Source of the DNA: Cellulomonas triticagri
GTDB taxonomy: Bacteria; Actinomycetota; Actinomycetes; Actinomycetales; Cellulomonadaceae
Assembly: GCF_003696205.1 (NCBI RefSeq)
Contig: NZ_RFFI01000006.1
Coordinates: 1-57,621, forward strand
DNA: 57,621 nt
Reading direction: 5' to 3'
Positions 1 through 9,000 of this stretch are shown here, piece by piece (position 1 is the stretch's first letter; each line of letters begins with the position of its first letter). The translations under genes were made by a program, and so were the position numbers. The notes under the pieces were generated by a model. It did not search any database. It saw only the letters and a program-made list of their open reading frames with translations, and was not told where the DNA came from.

Positions 1-723
1 CGCGTCGCCGCGCCCGGCGCCGTTGCGGCCCCCGCCGTCGGACGCAGCGCCGGCTCCTGCGCCCGCGCCGCCGCGGCCGCGCGAGCTGTTGACGGTCCGC
101 CCCCGGACGATCCCGATGAGCTCCTCGACCAGCGGGTCCCCGTCGCGCTCCGCGGCCCACGCGAGGGCGGTGCGCGACGCGGGGACGGTCGGGGCGGCAT
201 CCCCGGCGGCAGCCGCGAAGGGACGGTAGGTGAGGTCACGCCGGTGGTGCAGCCGCGCGAGGGACTGGGGGACGACGAGGAGCCCGACGCCGGAGGCGAC
301 GAGGGCGACGGCGTCCTCCGTCGTGGCGGGGGCGGGGAGCAGGGAGGGCTCGCCGGGCGGGTCGGTCCAGCGCAGGACGTCGTCGGCGGGGGTGATCAGG
401 GTCTCGTCGGCGAGGTCGGCGGGGGTGACCTCGTCCAGCGCGGTGAGCAGGTGGTCCTTCGGGAGGACGACGACGGTGGTCTCGACGTACAGCGGGATCG
501 CGGACAGCAGGTCCCGGTCGACGGGCAGCCGCAGCAGGGCCGCGTCGGCGTCCCCGGCGGCGAGGACCGCGGCGGCCTCGGCGGCGGGCGCGTGCACCAG
601 GTCGAGCCGCACGTCGGCGACGCGCTCGCGCCAGGTCCGCACCCAGGAGGCGGGGACGACGCCGGGCACGAGGAGCAGCCGGAACGCCGGCGGGTCGGTG
701 GGGGTGGGAGGCTGCTCGGACAT
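1..723 (-). CDS. LysR-type substrate-binding protein without HTH (C-terminus off the left edge)
   Basis: The 241 visible codons begin with a short Pro-rich stretch and go straight into the LysR effector-binding fold (motifs RLLLVPGV, AALLRLPVDRD, VVVLPKDHLL, GVGLLVVPQSLARLHHR). No N-terminal winged helix-turn-helix is present, so it cannot bind DNA like a classical LysR regulator and may be a ligand sensor or a partner of another protein. The start is the ATG at 723, seven bases after a TACGCT -10 box, so the mRNA is probably leaderless. It is divergent from the DUF5997 gene 61 bp away, a pairing I recall from other actinobacteria. The visible end is a low-complexity Gly/Ala/Arg tail. The stop codon lies outside the window. 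Family call good; function unknown. Confidence 0.75.
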   Translation of the reverse strand, partial: MSEQPPTPTDPPAFRLLLVPGVVPASWVRTWRERVADVRLDLVHAPAAEAAAVLAAGDADAALLRLPVDRDLLSAIPLYVETTVVVLPKDHLLTALDEVTPADLADETLITPADDVLRWTDPPGEPSLLPAPATTEDAVALVASGVGLLVVPQSLARLHHRRDLTYRPFAAAAGDAAPTVPASRTALAWAAERDGDPLVEELIGIVRGRTVNSSRGRGGAGAGAGAASDGGGRNGAGRGDA

Positions 724-730
724 CCCGACC

Positions 731-736
731 AGCGTA
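731..736 (-). promoter_or_regulatory. -10 box for the LysR-like gene (leaderless)
   Basis: TACGCT on the minus strand, seven bases before the ATG at 723. The spacing predicts transcription starting at or next to the start codon. Confidence 0.45.
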
Positions 737-772
737 GTCGGCGGCGGGGCGCGGCCCGGGCCCCGTGGTCCG

Positions 773-778
773 TATCCT
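773..778 (+). promoter_or_regulatory. -10 box for the DUF5997 gene (leaderless)
   Basis: TATCCT six bases before the GTG at 785. No Shine-Dalgarno sequence is present, which fits a leaderless mRNA and decides the start. Confidence 0.5.
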
Positions 779-784
779 GGTGCG

Positions 785-1243
785 GTGACCGACCAGCCCG
801 AGCAGCCCGCCGCACCCGCCGACGCCCCCGCGCCGCGCGTGCGCACGTCCCAGACGATGAAGCCCGCGACCGCCGCGGCGAAGCTCGGGGTCTACCTGCC
901 CGCGACGCCCGCGGAGTTCCAGGACGGCCCGGTGTCCCGCACCGAGCTGGACGAGCTGCAGCGCACGCCCCCGGAGTGGCTGCGCGAGCTGCGCCGCACG
1001 GGCCCGCACCCGCGCGCGGTCGTCGCGGCGCGGCTGCGCATCTCGACGTCCGGGCTCGCCCGTGCCGGCCTCACCGACCCGCTGACGACCGAGGAGATCG
1101 ACGCGATCATCGCGGAGAGCCCGGAGTGGCTGCACCGCGAGCGGGCGACCCAGGCCGAGGTGAAGCGCGAGGAGCAGCGCCTGCGCGAGCGCGACGCCGC
1201 GCGCGCGGCCGAGCGGGACCCGAAGGGTGACCGCCGGGCCTGA
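785..1243 (+). CDS. DUF5997 family protein
   Basis: 152-residue soluble protein starting at a leaderless GTG. After a Pro/Ala-rich N-terminus (about 20 residues) comes the conserved core with SQTMKPATAAAKLGVYLPA, a 'RTPPEWLRELRRTGPHPR' segment, then a 'GLTDPLTTEEIDAIIAESPEWL' helix-rich end and a highly charged tail. These are the hallmarks of the DUF5997 family, an actinobacterial protein of unknown function. The gene is divergent from a LysR-like ligand-binding protein lacking a DNA-binding domain. I infer the pair may work together. The reading frame stays open well upstream, but composition and the -10 box support the GTG at 785. Confidence 0.8.
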   Translation: MTDQPEQPAAPADAPAPRVRTSQTMKPATAAAKLGVYLPATPAEFQDGPVSRTELDELQRTPPEWLRELRRTGPHPRAVVAARLRISTSGLARAGLTDPLTTEEIDAIIAESPEWLHRERATQAEVKREEQRLRERDAARAAERDPKGDRRA

Positions 1244-1276
1244 CCGGCGCGACCCGGGTCACCCGGGGGTCGGTCG

Positions 1277-1786
1277 TCAGCCGTGGGCGAGGAGCTCCAG
1301 GGCGACGACCGCGAAGCCGAGGGCGACGACGGTGACCAGGACGAGCAGCCGCTGCGCCTTCGGGATCGGCAGCCGGCGGACGGCGATGCGGGCGACGACG
1401 CCCAGGCTCACCACGAGCGCGATCGTCGACGCCTGGAGCGCCGCGTCGACGGTCCAGCCCCCGCCGCCCGCGACGCCGAGGAAGATCATCGGCAGCACGA
1501 GGACGCCGAGCGCGCCCGTGCACACCGCGACCATGTGCCGGGCCTCGGCCGGGCTCGGCAGGGACGCGTGCACCGCGAGGTGCGCGACGACGTCGGCGAG
1601 CAGCACCGCGAGCAGCGTGCCGCCGACGGTGATGGCGAGGGTCGTGGCGGCGACGCCGGCGCTGACCTCGCCGTGCGAGCGCAGCGTCAGGACGACGGCG
1701 AGCGCCGCGAACGTGACGTAGACCCGCTCCTTGAGCCGGTCGGCGCGCTCCTGCGGGCTGGGTTCGGGTCGGGGGGTGGTCGGCAC
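1277..1786 (-). CDS. Hypothetical integral membrane protein
   Basis: 169 residues. A charged N-terminus (about 25 residues, with 'ERADRLKERVY') is followed by four to five hydrophobic segments (roughly residues 26-46, 48-70, 85-108, 115-135 and 145-166). The loop between the second and third segments contains 'HASLPSPAEARHM'. The start is the GTG at 1786, six bases after a TAGCCT -10 box. It is convergent with the DUF5997 gene (33 bp apart) and divergent from the heme-uptake operon. I do not recognise a named family, and no catalytic motif is visible. Gene reality is well supported by codon bias and the membrane topology; function unknown. Confidence 0.7.
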   Translation of the reverse strand: MPTTPRPEPSPQERADRLKERVYVTFAALAVVLTLRSHGEVSAGVAATTLAITVGGTLLAVLLADVVAHLAVHASLPSPAEARHMVAVCTGALGVLVLPMIFLGVAGGGGWTVDAALQASTIALVVSLGVVARIAVRRLPIPKAQRLLVLVTVVALGFAVVALELLAHG

Positions 1787-1792
1787 GCGCTC

Positions 1793-1798
1793 AGGCTA
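1793..1798 (-). promoter_or_regulatory. -10 box for the membrane-protein gene (leaderless)
   Basis: TAGCCT on the minus strand, six bases before the GTG at 1786. Confidence 0.45.
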
Positions 1799-1898
1799 GG
1801 GCGAGGCGCGCGCGGGTGCCGGGCGGGGGCTCTCACCCGAACGGGTGTCCGGTTTGTCTTTTCTGACACCGTGTCTTGTCAGGCAAGGCTCCACTAAC

Positions 1899-1917
1899 TT
1901 AGGTTTGGCTCACCTTC
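1899..1917 (+). promoter_or_regulatory. Iron box (DtxR/IdeR operator) for the heme-uptake operon
   Basis: TTAGGTTTGGCTCACCTTC matches 15 of 19 positions of the actinobacterial iron-box consensus TTAGGTTAGGCTAACCTAA. It lies about 60 bp before the heme-binding lipoprotein gene, inside the expected promoter region, so the operon should be repressed when iron is plentiful. Confidence 0.75.
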
Positions 1918-1977
1918 GCGATCCGGCCCCGACGACGGCGCCACCGCGCGAGCCACCTGCACCTGGAGTCGCCCGTC

Positions 1978-3117
1978 ATGCCCCTGCGTCGCCCGTCCGG
2001 CCCGGCCTCGCGCCACCGCAGCACCCGCCGGACCCTCGCGGCGCTCGTCGCATCCGCGGCCGTGGCCCTGCTCGCGGGCTGCACGGGGCTCACCCCCGGA
2101 GGCGGGGGATCGACGGCGGCGGCCGCCGGGGACCGGCCCGCGCTCGCGGACGTCACGCCGCTGGACGACCCCCGCGCGTGGGAAGGCGAGCAGACCGCCG
2201 TCTCCGTGGCGACGCCGGTGGACCCCGTCGCGGCCGACCCCGACCCCGCGCTGCCCGCCACCGTCACCGACGCGCAGGGCGCCGAGGTGACCGTCACCGA
2301 CACCAGCCGGATCCTCGCGCTCGACCTCTACGGCTCGACGTCGCGCATCGTCTACGAGCTCGGCCTCGGGGACAGCGTGGTCGGCCGCGACACGTCCTCG
2401 ACGTTCCCCGAGATCGCCGACCTGCCGCTGGTCACCACCAACGGGCACGAGCTCAGCGGCGAGGCGATCCTCGACCTCGCGCCGACGCTCATCATCACGG
2501 ACACCACCCTCGGCCCGTGGGACACGGTCCTGCAGATGCGCGACGCGGGCATCCCCGTCGTCGTCGTGGACTCCCACCGCGACCTCGACACGGTCGGGGA
2601 CCTGATCACGTCGGTCGCCGCCGCCGTCGGGCTGCCCGACGAGGGCGCGACCCTCGCCGCGCGCACCGCCGCCGAGATCGAGGACGTCACCGCCCAGATC
2701 GACCGGCTCGCCCCCACCGACCCCGCCGACCGGCTGCGGGTGGTGTTCCTCTACCTGCGCGGGCAGGCCGGCGTGTACTACCTGTTCGGCGAGGGTTCCG
2801 GCGCGGACTCCCTCATCGGGGCGCTCGGCGCCGTGGACGTGGCGGGCGAGATCGGCTGGCAGGGCATGCGACCCGTCACCGACGAGGGGCTCGTCGCCGC
2901 GCAGCCCGACCTCGTGCTCGTCATGACCAAGGGGCTCGAGTCCGTCGGCGGCGTCGACGGCCTGCTGGAGCAGCTGCCCGCCGTCGCCGAGACGCCCGCC
3001 GGGCAGCACCGCCGCGTGGTCGACATGGCCGACAACCAGGTGCTGTCGTTCGGCCCGACGTCGGCGCAGACGCTCGACGCCCTCGCCCGCGCGTTCTACG
3101 CGCCGGACGCCTCGTGA
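1978..3117 (+). CDS. hmuT: Heme ABC transporter substrate-binding lipoprotein
   Basis: 379 residues. An Arg-rich N-terminus and hydrophobic stretch end in the lipobox LLAGC (Cys35), so this is a membrane-tethered binding protein. A Gly/Ser/Ala linker precedes a TroA/BtuF-type fold from about residue 95 ('VTVTDTSRILALDLYGSTSRIVYELGLG', 'VVGRDTSSTFPEIADLP', 'ILDLAPTLIITD'), the pattern of HmuT-type heme receptors. It should accept heme from the surface HtaA protein and pass it to the permease. The gene overlaps the permease by 4 bp (GTGA) and follows an iron box. A related binding protein for siderophores is at 53.1-54.1 kb. Heme as substrate is inferred mainly from the HtaA neighbour. Confidence 0.85.
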   Translation: MPLRRPSGPASRHRSTRRTLAALVASAAVALLAGCTGLTPGGGGSTAAAAGDRPALADVTPLDDPRAWEGEQTAVSVATPVDPVAADPDPALPATVTDAQGAEVTVTDTSRILALDLYGSTSRIVYELGLGDSVVGRDTSSTFPEIADLPLVTTNGHELSGEAILDLAPTLIITDTTLGPWDTVLQMRDAGIPVVVVDSHRDLDTVGDLITSVAAAVGLPDEGATLAARTAAEIEDVTAQIDRLAPTDPADRLRVVFLYLRGQAGVYYLFGEGSGADSLIGALGAVDVAGEIGWQGMRPVTDEGLVAAQPDLVLVMTKGLESVGGVDGLLEQLPAVAETPAGQHRRVVDMADNQVLSFGPTSAQTLDALARAFYAPDAS

Positions 3118-4223
3118 CGGCGCTGCGGGACGCCGGCGCGCGCACCGCGTCGTCCGGGGCGTCGGCTCCCGCGCCGTTGACGCGGACGCGGCACCGCCGG
3201 GTGCTGCCGCTCGCGCTCGGGCTGACGGTGCTGCTGCTCGTGCTCGCCGTCGTCGCTGCCGGGACCGGGCAGCTGCGGGTCCCGCCCGCCGAGGTGCTCG
3301 GCTCCGTCCTGCACCGCCTCGGGCTCGACGTCGGCACGCTGCCCAGCCACCCCAACGGTGACGCCGCCCTGTGGACCATCCGGTTCCCGCGCGTCGTCAT
3401 GGCGATCCTGGCCGGGGCCGCGCTCGCCACCGCCGGGGCCGTCATGCAGGGCGTGTTCGGCAACCCCCTCGCCGACCCCGGCGTCGTGGGCGTCTCGTCC
3501 GGCGCGGCACTCGCGGCCTGCACCGGGATCGTGTTCAACCTGACGTTCCTCGGGGCGTTCACGTCGGCGGCGCTCGCGTTCGTCGGCGGCCTGGTCACCA
3601 CGCTCGCCGTGTACCTGCTGGCCCGGTCGGGCGGGCGCACCGAGGTCGTCACGCTCGTGCTCACCGGCGTGGCCGTGAACGCCGTCGCCGGGGCCGGGAT
3701 CGCCTTCCTCACCTTCCTCGCCGACACCCAGGCGCGCGAGCAGATCGTGTTCTGGCAGCTCGGGTCGCTCAACGGCACCCGGTGGGAGTACGTCGCCGTC
3801 GTCGCGCCGTTCGTGGCCGTCGGCCTCGTCGTCGCGCTCCTCGTCGCCCGGCGGCTGGACCTGCTCGCCCTCGGCGAGCGCGCCGCCCGGCACGTCGGGG
3901 TCGACGTCGAGCGGCTGCGGATCGTCAGCATCGTCGGGGTCGCGCTGCTCACCGCGGCGGCGGTGGCGTTCTGCGGGATCATCGCGTTCGTCGGCCTCGT
4001 CGTGCCGCACCTGATCCGGATGGCCGTCGGCCCCGGGCACCGGGTGCTGGTGCCGCTCAGCGCGCTCGGCGGGGCGGTGCTGCTGCTCGCCGCCGATCTC
4101 GTCGCCCGGACCGCCGTCGCGTACGCGGACCTGCCCATCGGGATGCTGACGGCGCTGGTCGGCGGGCCGTTCTTCTTCTGGCTCATCCGCCGCACCCGCA
4201 AGCAGGCCGGGGGCTGGGCATGA
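3114..4223 (+). CDS. hmuU: Heme ABC transporter permease (FecCD family)
   Basis: 369 residues starting at a GTG that overlaps the previous stop by 4 bp. It has about ten hydrophobic segments and the FecCD signatures 'RFPRVVMAILAGAALATAGAVMQ', 'NPLADPGVVGVSSGAA' and the late 'IAFVGLVVPHLIRMAVG' plus 'LPIGMLTALVGGPFFFWLIRR'. In the BtuC/HmuU family this subunit dimerises to form the membrane channel. It is translationally coupled to both neighbours (4-bp overlaps GTGA and ATGA), so HmuT, HmuU and HmuV should be made together. The first 30 residues are cytoplasmic and Ala/Thr-rich. Confidence 0.88.
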   Translation: MTALRDAGARTASSGASAPAPLTRTRHRRVLPLALGLTVLLLVLAVVAAGTGQLRVPPAEVLGSVLHRLGLDVGTLPSHPNGDAALWTIRFPRVVMAILAGAALATAGAVMQGVFGNPLADPGVVGVSSGAALAACTGIVFNLTFLGAFTSAALAFVGGLVTTLAVYLLARSGGRTEVVTLVLTGVAVNAVAGAGIAFLTFLADTQAREQIVFWQLGSLNGTRWEYVAVVAPFVAVGLVVALLVARRLDLLALGERAARHVGVDVERLRIVSIVGVALLTAAAVAFCGIIAFVGLVVPHLIRMAVGPGHRVLVPLSALGGAVLLLAADLVARTAVAYADLPIGMLTALVGGPFFFWLIRRTRKQAGGWA

Positions 4224-5122
4224 GCCCGCGCGCGCTGCGGGCCCTGCGGGCCCGGACCCGCCCTGCCGCCGAGTGCGCAGAACCTGCGGCACATCCCGGA
4301 CATCCTGGGCCCGCTTCTCCGCACGCGGCGTCGGCGGGCGCGATCGTGCTGCGCGGGGTCGGGTTCGACGTGGACGGGGTGACCCTGCTCGACGGGGTCG
4401 ACCTCGACGTCGAGCCCGGCTCGCTGCTCGCCGTGGTCGGGCCCAACGGGGCCGGGAAGTCCACGCTGCTCGGGCTGCTCGCCGGTGACCTGCGGCCCAC
4501 CCGGGGCACCGTGACCTCCGCCGGGACCGCGATCGAGGACGTCCCCGTGGCCGACCTCGCCCGCCGCCGGGCCGTGCTGCTCCAGGAGCACCGGCTGAGC
4601 TTCCCGTTCTCCGTCGCCGAGGTCGTCCGCATGGGCCGCTCCCCGTGGCGCGGCACCGCCGCCGAGGACGACGACGACCGGCACGTCACCGAGGCCGCGG
4701 CCGCCGCCGACGTCCTGCACCTCGCGGACCGCCGGTTCCCGACGCTGTCCGGCGGCGAGAAGGCCCGCACCGCGTACGCCCGGGCACGCGCCCAGGCCAC
4801 CCCCGTGCTGCTGCTGGACGAGCCGACCGCCGCCCTCGACATCCGGCACCAGGAGATGGTCCTCGCCCAGGCGCGCGACCTCGCCCGCGCCGGGCACGCC
4901 GTCGTCGCCGTGCTCCACGACCTCAGCCTCGCCGCCGCCTACGCCGACCGCGTCCTGCTGCTCGGGGAGGGTCGAGCCCGCGCGCTCGGCACCCCCGCCG
5001 AGGTGCTGCGCGCCGACCTGCTCGGCGAGGTCTACCGGCACCGCGTCGAGGTGCTGACCCACCCCCGCACCGGCGACCTGATCGTCCTGCCCGACCGCAC
5101 CACCCCGGAGGACCACCGATGA
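4220..5122 (+). CDS. hmuV: Heme ABC transporter ATP-binding protein
   Basis: 300 residues. Walker A GPNGAGKST at residues 74-82, Q-loop 'LLQEHRLSF', signature 'LSGGEKAR', Walker B 'LLLDEPTAALD' and switch His in 'VVAVLHDLSLAAAYADR' are all present, so the ATPase should be active. It powers the HmuTU importer. The N-terminus is unusual: about 43 residues precede the ABC fold, and part of this extension is encoded by a 64-bp palindromic element (4267-4330) that also occurs between genes at 36.4 kb. A GTG codon inside the ATPase region could act as an alternative start, but the ATGA overlap with hmuU supports the ATG at 4220. Confidence 0.87.
   Translation: MSPRALRALRARTRPAAECAEPAAHPGHPGPASPHAASAGAIVLRGVGFDVDGVTLLDGVDLDVEPGSLLAVVGPNGAGKSTLLGLLAGDLRPTRGTVTSAGTAIEDVPVADLARRRAVLLQEHRLSFPFSVAEVVRMGRSPWRGTAAEDDDDRHVTEAAAAADVLHLADRRFPTLSGGEKARTAYARARAQATPVLLLDEPTAALDIRHQEMVLAQARDLARAGHAVVAVLHDLSLAAAYADRVLLLGEGRARALGTPAEVLRADLLGEVYRHRVEVLTHPRTGDLIVLPDRTTPEDHR
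4267..4330 (+). repeat. 64-bp palindromic repeat, copy A (inside hmuV)
   Basis: The left arm (18 bases starting CGCCGAGTGCGC, 4267-4284) is identical to the left arm of the intergenic copy at 36359-36422. The right arm (4313-4330) is a degenerate inverse, matching 15 of 18 positions. Both copies have a 28-base spacer and total 64 bases. Here the element is read through in frame and adds residues such as AECAEPA to the N-terminus of HmuV. Confidence 0.7.
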
Positions 5123-5934
5123 CCCGCACCCTGCGCCGCGCCCTCGCGACCGGGGCCCTCGCCGCCGCCGCGACGCTCACCGTCGCCGCCCCGGCCCTCG
5201 CCGCGCCCCTCGTCGACGTCACCGGGGCCGAGGGCCTCGCCGCCGACGCGCCCACGACCGTCCAGCTGCACGGCACCGGCTTCCAGTCCGTCACCGGCGG
5301 CTTCGGCGGCATCTACGTGCTGTTCGGCTGGATCGACCCCGCCGCGGGTGACGCGTGGCGACCGAGCGCGGGCGGCGTGTCCGGCACGCAGTACCGGTAC
5401 GCGGTCGACGTGCAGGGTCAGGAGAACGCCGGGTACCAGCGCTTCGTGGCGTTCCCCGGGTCGACCACGGCCGTCGAGGCGAACGGCGGCGAGGTCGCCG
5501 CCGACGGGTCCTGGACCGCCGACCTCGTCGTGCCCGGCTCGACGCTCACCGCGCTCGACGCCGCCGGGGGCACCGTCGAGGTCGACTGCCTCCAGGTGAC
5601 CTGCGGCGTCATCACCTTCGGTGCGCACGGGGTGACCAACGCGAACAACGAGTCCTTCACCCCGGTGACGTTCGCGACCGCGGCCGCCGCCGAGGCGACG
5701 CCGGAGCCGACCGCCGAGCCCACGCCGGAGCCGACGCCGGAGCCCTCGACCGAGGCGACCACCGTCGCCGTCGCCCCCGAGGCCGAGGAGCCCGACGGCG
5801 GCAGCGGGGCCGCGCCGTGGGTGATCGGCGGGACCGCCGTCGCCGCGGCGCTCGCGGCCACCGTCGCGGGTGTCGCCGGTGTGCGCGCCGCGCGCCGCCG
5901 CGCGGAGGCCACCGCGCAGGACCAGCAGCTGTGA
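5119..5934 (+). CDS. Secreted surface protein with heme-locus repeat domain and C-terminal TM
   Basis: 271 residues. A signal peptide ends near residue 32 (ALA-APLV). One copy of a roughly 150-residue domain follows ('VDVTGAEGL...VQLHGTGF', 'LFGWIDP', 'WRPSAGG', 'FTPVTFA'), the same domain found three times in the next gene. A Glu/Pro/Thr stalk (TPEPTAEPTPEP) leads to a transmembrane helix (about residues 234-257) and an Arg-rich tail. No clear LAXTG motif is present, so it is probably held by the helix alone. The start overlaps hmuV by 4 bp, making it the fourth gene of the heme operon. It may relay heme from the wall to HmuT; that is inference. Confidence 0.75.
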   Translation: MTRTLRRALATGALAAAATLTVAAPALAAPLVDVTGAEGLAADAPTTVQLHGTGFQSVTGGFGGIYVLFGWIDPAAGDAWRPSAGGVSGTQYRYAVDVQGQENAGYQRFVAFPGSTTAVEANGGEVAADGSWTADLVVPGSTLTALDAAGGTVEVDCLQVTCGVITFGAHGVTNANNESFTPVTFATAAAAEATPEPTAEPTPEPTPEPSTEATTVAVAPEAEEPDGGSGAAPWVIGGTAVAAALAATVAGVAGVRAARRRAEATAQDQQL

Positions 5935-6008
5935 CAGGCACGGACCGGCGCCCGCCGAGGGCCACGGACCGCACGATCGCCCGGGACCCCGGGCCGGAGA
6001 GGGAGACG

Positions 6009-9000
6009 ATGCACCGAGGAACGAGGACCCGCGCCTGGCGCGCGGTCACCAGCGCGCTCGTCGCGCTGGTCGTAGGAGGGGCGTCCGCGCTCGCGGCCAC
6101 GCCCGCGGTCGCGGCGGAGGGCGCGACCCTCACCGTGTCGCAGACCACCGGGCTGGACCCGGCGGGCGCGACGATCACCGTCACGGGCGAGAACTTCAAC
6201 CCGAACTTCACGCAGGGCCCCTACACCGCGGGGTTCTACGCGCAGATCGGCTGGCTCGCCCCGACGTGGCGGCCCTCCGAGGGTGCCGCGTCGACGGCGC
6301 GCAGCAACGCCTACAACGTCGCGGTCGAGGACACCACGACCGGCGGCGCCTACGTCGGCTGGACCATCGGCGAGGACGGCCTCGCCGACTTCACCTGGAC
6401 CGTGACCATCGACAAGGCCGCGCTGGACGCGGTCGCGATCGACGGCGGGCAGCTCGCGGTGTTCACCGTGGGCGGCAAGGGCGTGGTGCAGGCGGGCAAC
6501 GAGAAGTCGGTCCCGATCGCGTTCGCCGCGGCCGAGGAGCCGGGCACCGACCCCGGGACCGATCCGGGCACTGACCCGGGGACCGATCCGGGCACTGACC
6601 CGGGGACCGATCCGGGCACTGACCCGGGGACCGACCCCGGCACCGACCCGGGCACCGACCCCGGGACCGAGCCGGAGCCCGCGACGCCGACGCTGGCGGT
6701 GTCGCAGTCGACGGGTCTGGACCCGGCGGGTGCGCAGATCACGGTGACGGGCACGAACTACGACACCTCCGCGGTGGCGCAGTACCCCGTGCCGGGTGCT
6801 CCGGCCGGGTTCTACGCGCAGATCGGGTGGCTGGCCGAGACGTGGCAGCCGTCGCAGAACGCGCCGTCCTCGGCGCGCACGAACGCGTACTCGCGGTGGG
6901 TGCAGGACGCGAACGACGCGGCTCCGTACCTGAAGTGGTCGGACAACGGTGACGGCACGGCGGACTTCACGTGGACCGTGACGATCGACAAGGCGACGCT
7001 GGACGCCAAGGCGCTGGCCGGTGGGACCCTCGCGGTATTCACGACCGGTGCCGGTGGCGCGGTCCAGGCGGTCAACGAGCACGCCGTCCCGCTCACCTTC
7101 GCGGCCGAGCCGACGACCCCGTCCACCCCGACGTTGGCGGTCTCGCAGTCGACGGGTCTGGACCCGGCGGGCGCGACGATCACGGTGACGGGTACGAACT
7201 ACGACACCTCGGCGGTGGCGCAGTACCCGGTGCCGGGTGCTCCGGCCGGGTTCTACGCGCAGATCGGGTGGCTGGCCGAGACGTGGCAGCCGTCGCAGAA
7301 CGCGCCGTCCTCGGCGCGCACGAACGCGTACTCGCGGTGGGTGCAGGACGCGAACGACGCGGCTCCGTACCTGAAGTGGTCGGACAACGGTGACGGCACG
7401 GCGGACTTCACGTGGACCGTGACGATCGACAAGGCGACGCTGGACGCCAAGGCGCTGGCCGGTGGGACCCTCGCGGTGTTCACGACCGGTGCCGGTGGCG
7501 CGGTCCAGGCGGTCAACGAGCACGCCGTCCCGCTCACCTTCGCGACGACCGGTGGCGAGAACCCGGGCGGCGAGAACCCGGGCGGCGAGAACCCGGGCGG
7601 CGAGAACCCGGGCGGCGAGAACCCCGGTGGCGAGCAGCCGGGTGGCGAGCAGCCGACCTGCGTCGCCATCACCGGCGGCACCTTCTCCTGGGGCGTGCGC
7701 GAGTCGTTCCGCTCCTACATCACCAGCCCGATCGCGGCCGGCACCATCTCCACCACCGGCGTGACCGGCACCGGCCCCTGGACCTGGTCCGCGGGCACCG
7801 GTCAGGTCGCGAAGGACGGGCTCGCCACGGCGGTCTGGTCCGGCGGCGTGCGGTTCACCGGTCACGAGGGCGAGCTCGACCTCACGTTCGCGAGCCCGGA
7901 GGTCCGGGTCACCGGTGCCACCACCGCCTCGCTGATCATGTCGGTCACCTCCGGCACCGCGGCGCCCTCGCGCGTCGAGGTCGCCACGCTCGACCTGTCG
8001 CGCGGCACGTCCACCTCGGACGCGACCCGCATCACGTACGCCGGTGTCCCGGCGACGCTCACGGCCGCGGGCAGCACCGCGTTCGCGGGCTTCTACGCCG
8101 CCGGTGCACCGCTGGACCCGATCACGTTCAGCCTGCCGCTGGGGGCCGCGACCGAGTGCGGGACCCCGACGACGCCGACCACCCCGACGGTCCCCACGGA
8201 CCCGACGACGCCCACCACCCCGGTGGACACCACCCCGGTCCGCGAGGTCCAGGGCCTGTCGGAGCAGGGATCCGTGGTCGCGGGCGGCGAGCTGACGCTC
8301 ACCGCCGGGGGCTTCGGCGCCGGTGAGGGCGGCATCCGCCTCGAGCTGCACTCCGACCCGGTCGTGCTCGCCAGCGGCCTGACCGCCGACGCGGCGGGTG
8401 TCCTCGCCGTGACGTTCACGATCCCGGCGTCCACCCCCGCCGGGGCGCACACCCTCGTGCTGATCGGGGCGAACCAGACCCTGGAGTTCCCGATCACCGT
8501 CACCGCGGCGCAGCCCACCTGCGTGGCCCGCGCCGTGTCGGGGGCGTCGTTCACCTGGGGCGTGCGGGACTCGTTCCGCACCTACGTCACCGGGCCGATC
8601 GCCAACGGGTCGATCAGCGCGTCCGGCGTCTCGGGCAGCGGTCCGTGGACCTGGTCCGGCGGCTCCGGCCGGTACAACACCACGGCCGCCGCGGGCGCCA
8701 CGTCCTGGGACGGCGGCGTGCACTTCACCGGGCACTCCGGCCAGCTGGACCTGACGTTCTCCGACCCGACGGTCCGGGTGACCAGCGCCTCGTCGGCGAC
8801 GCTGACGATGACGGTCACCAGCCCGTCCGGCTCGTCGCGCGTCGCCCTGGCGACCCTGGCGCTGTCCTCCGGGTCGGCGTCCTCGGGCGCGAACCAGGTC
8901 TCCTGGTCCGGGGTCCCCGCGACGCTCACCCAGGCGGGTGCCACGGTGTTCGAGGGCTTCTACCAGGCCGGTGCTGCCCTCGACCCGGTGTCGTTCACGC

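Noticed and set aside
3096..4292. Minus-strand frame opposite hmuU
   Set aside because: Protein is almost purely charged and Gly/Pro-rich with no motif; the plus strand encodes a clear FecCD permease.
6543..7655. Regular short repeats that could suggest a CRISPR array
   Set aside because: Units are 12 and 15 bp, contiguous, without spacers, and code for GTDP and GGENP linkers in frame.
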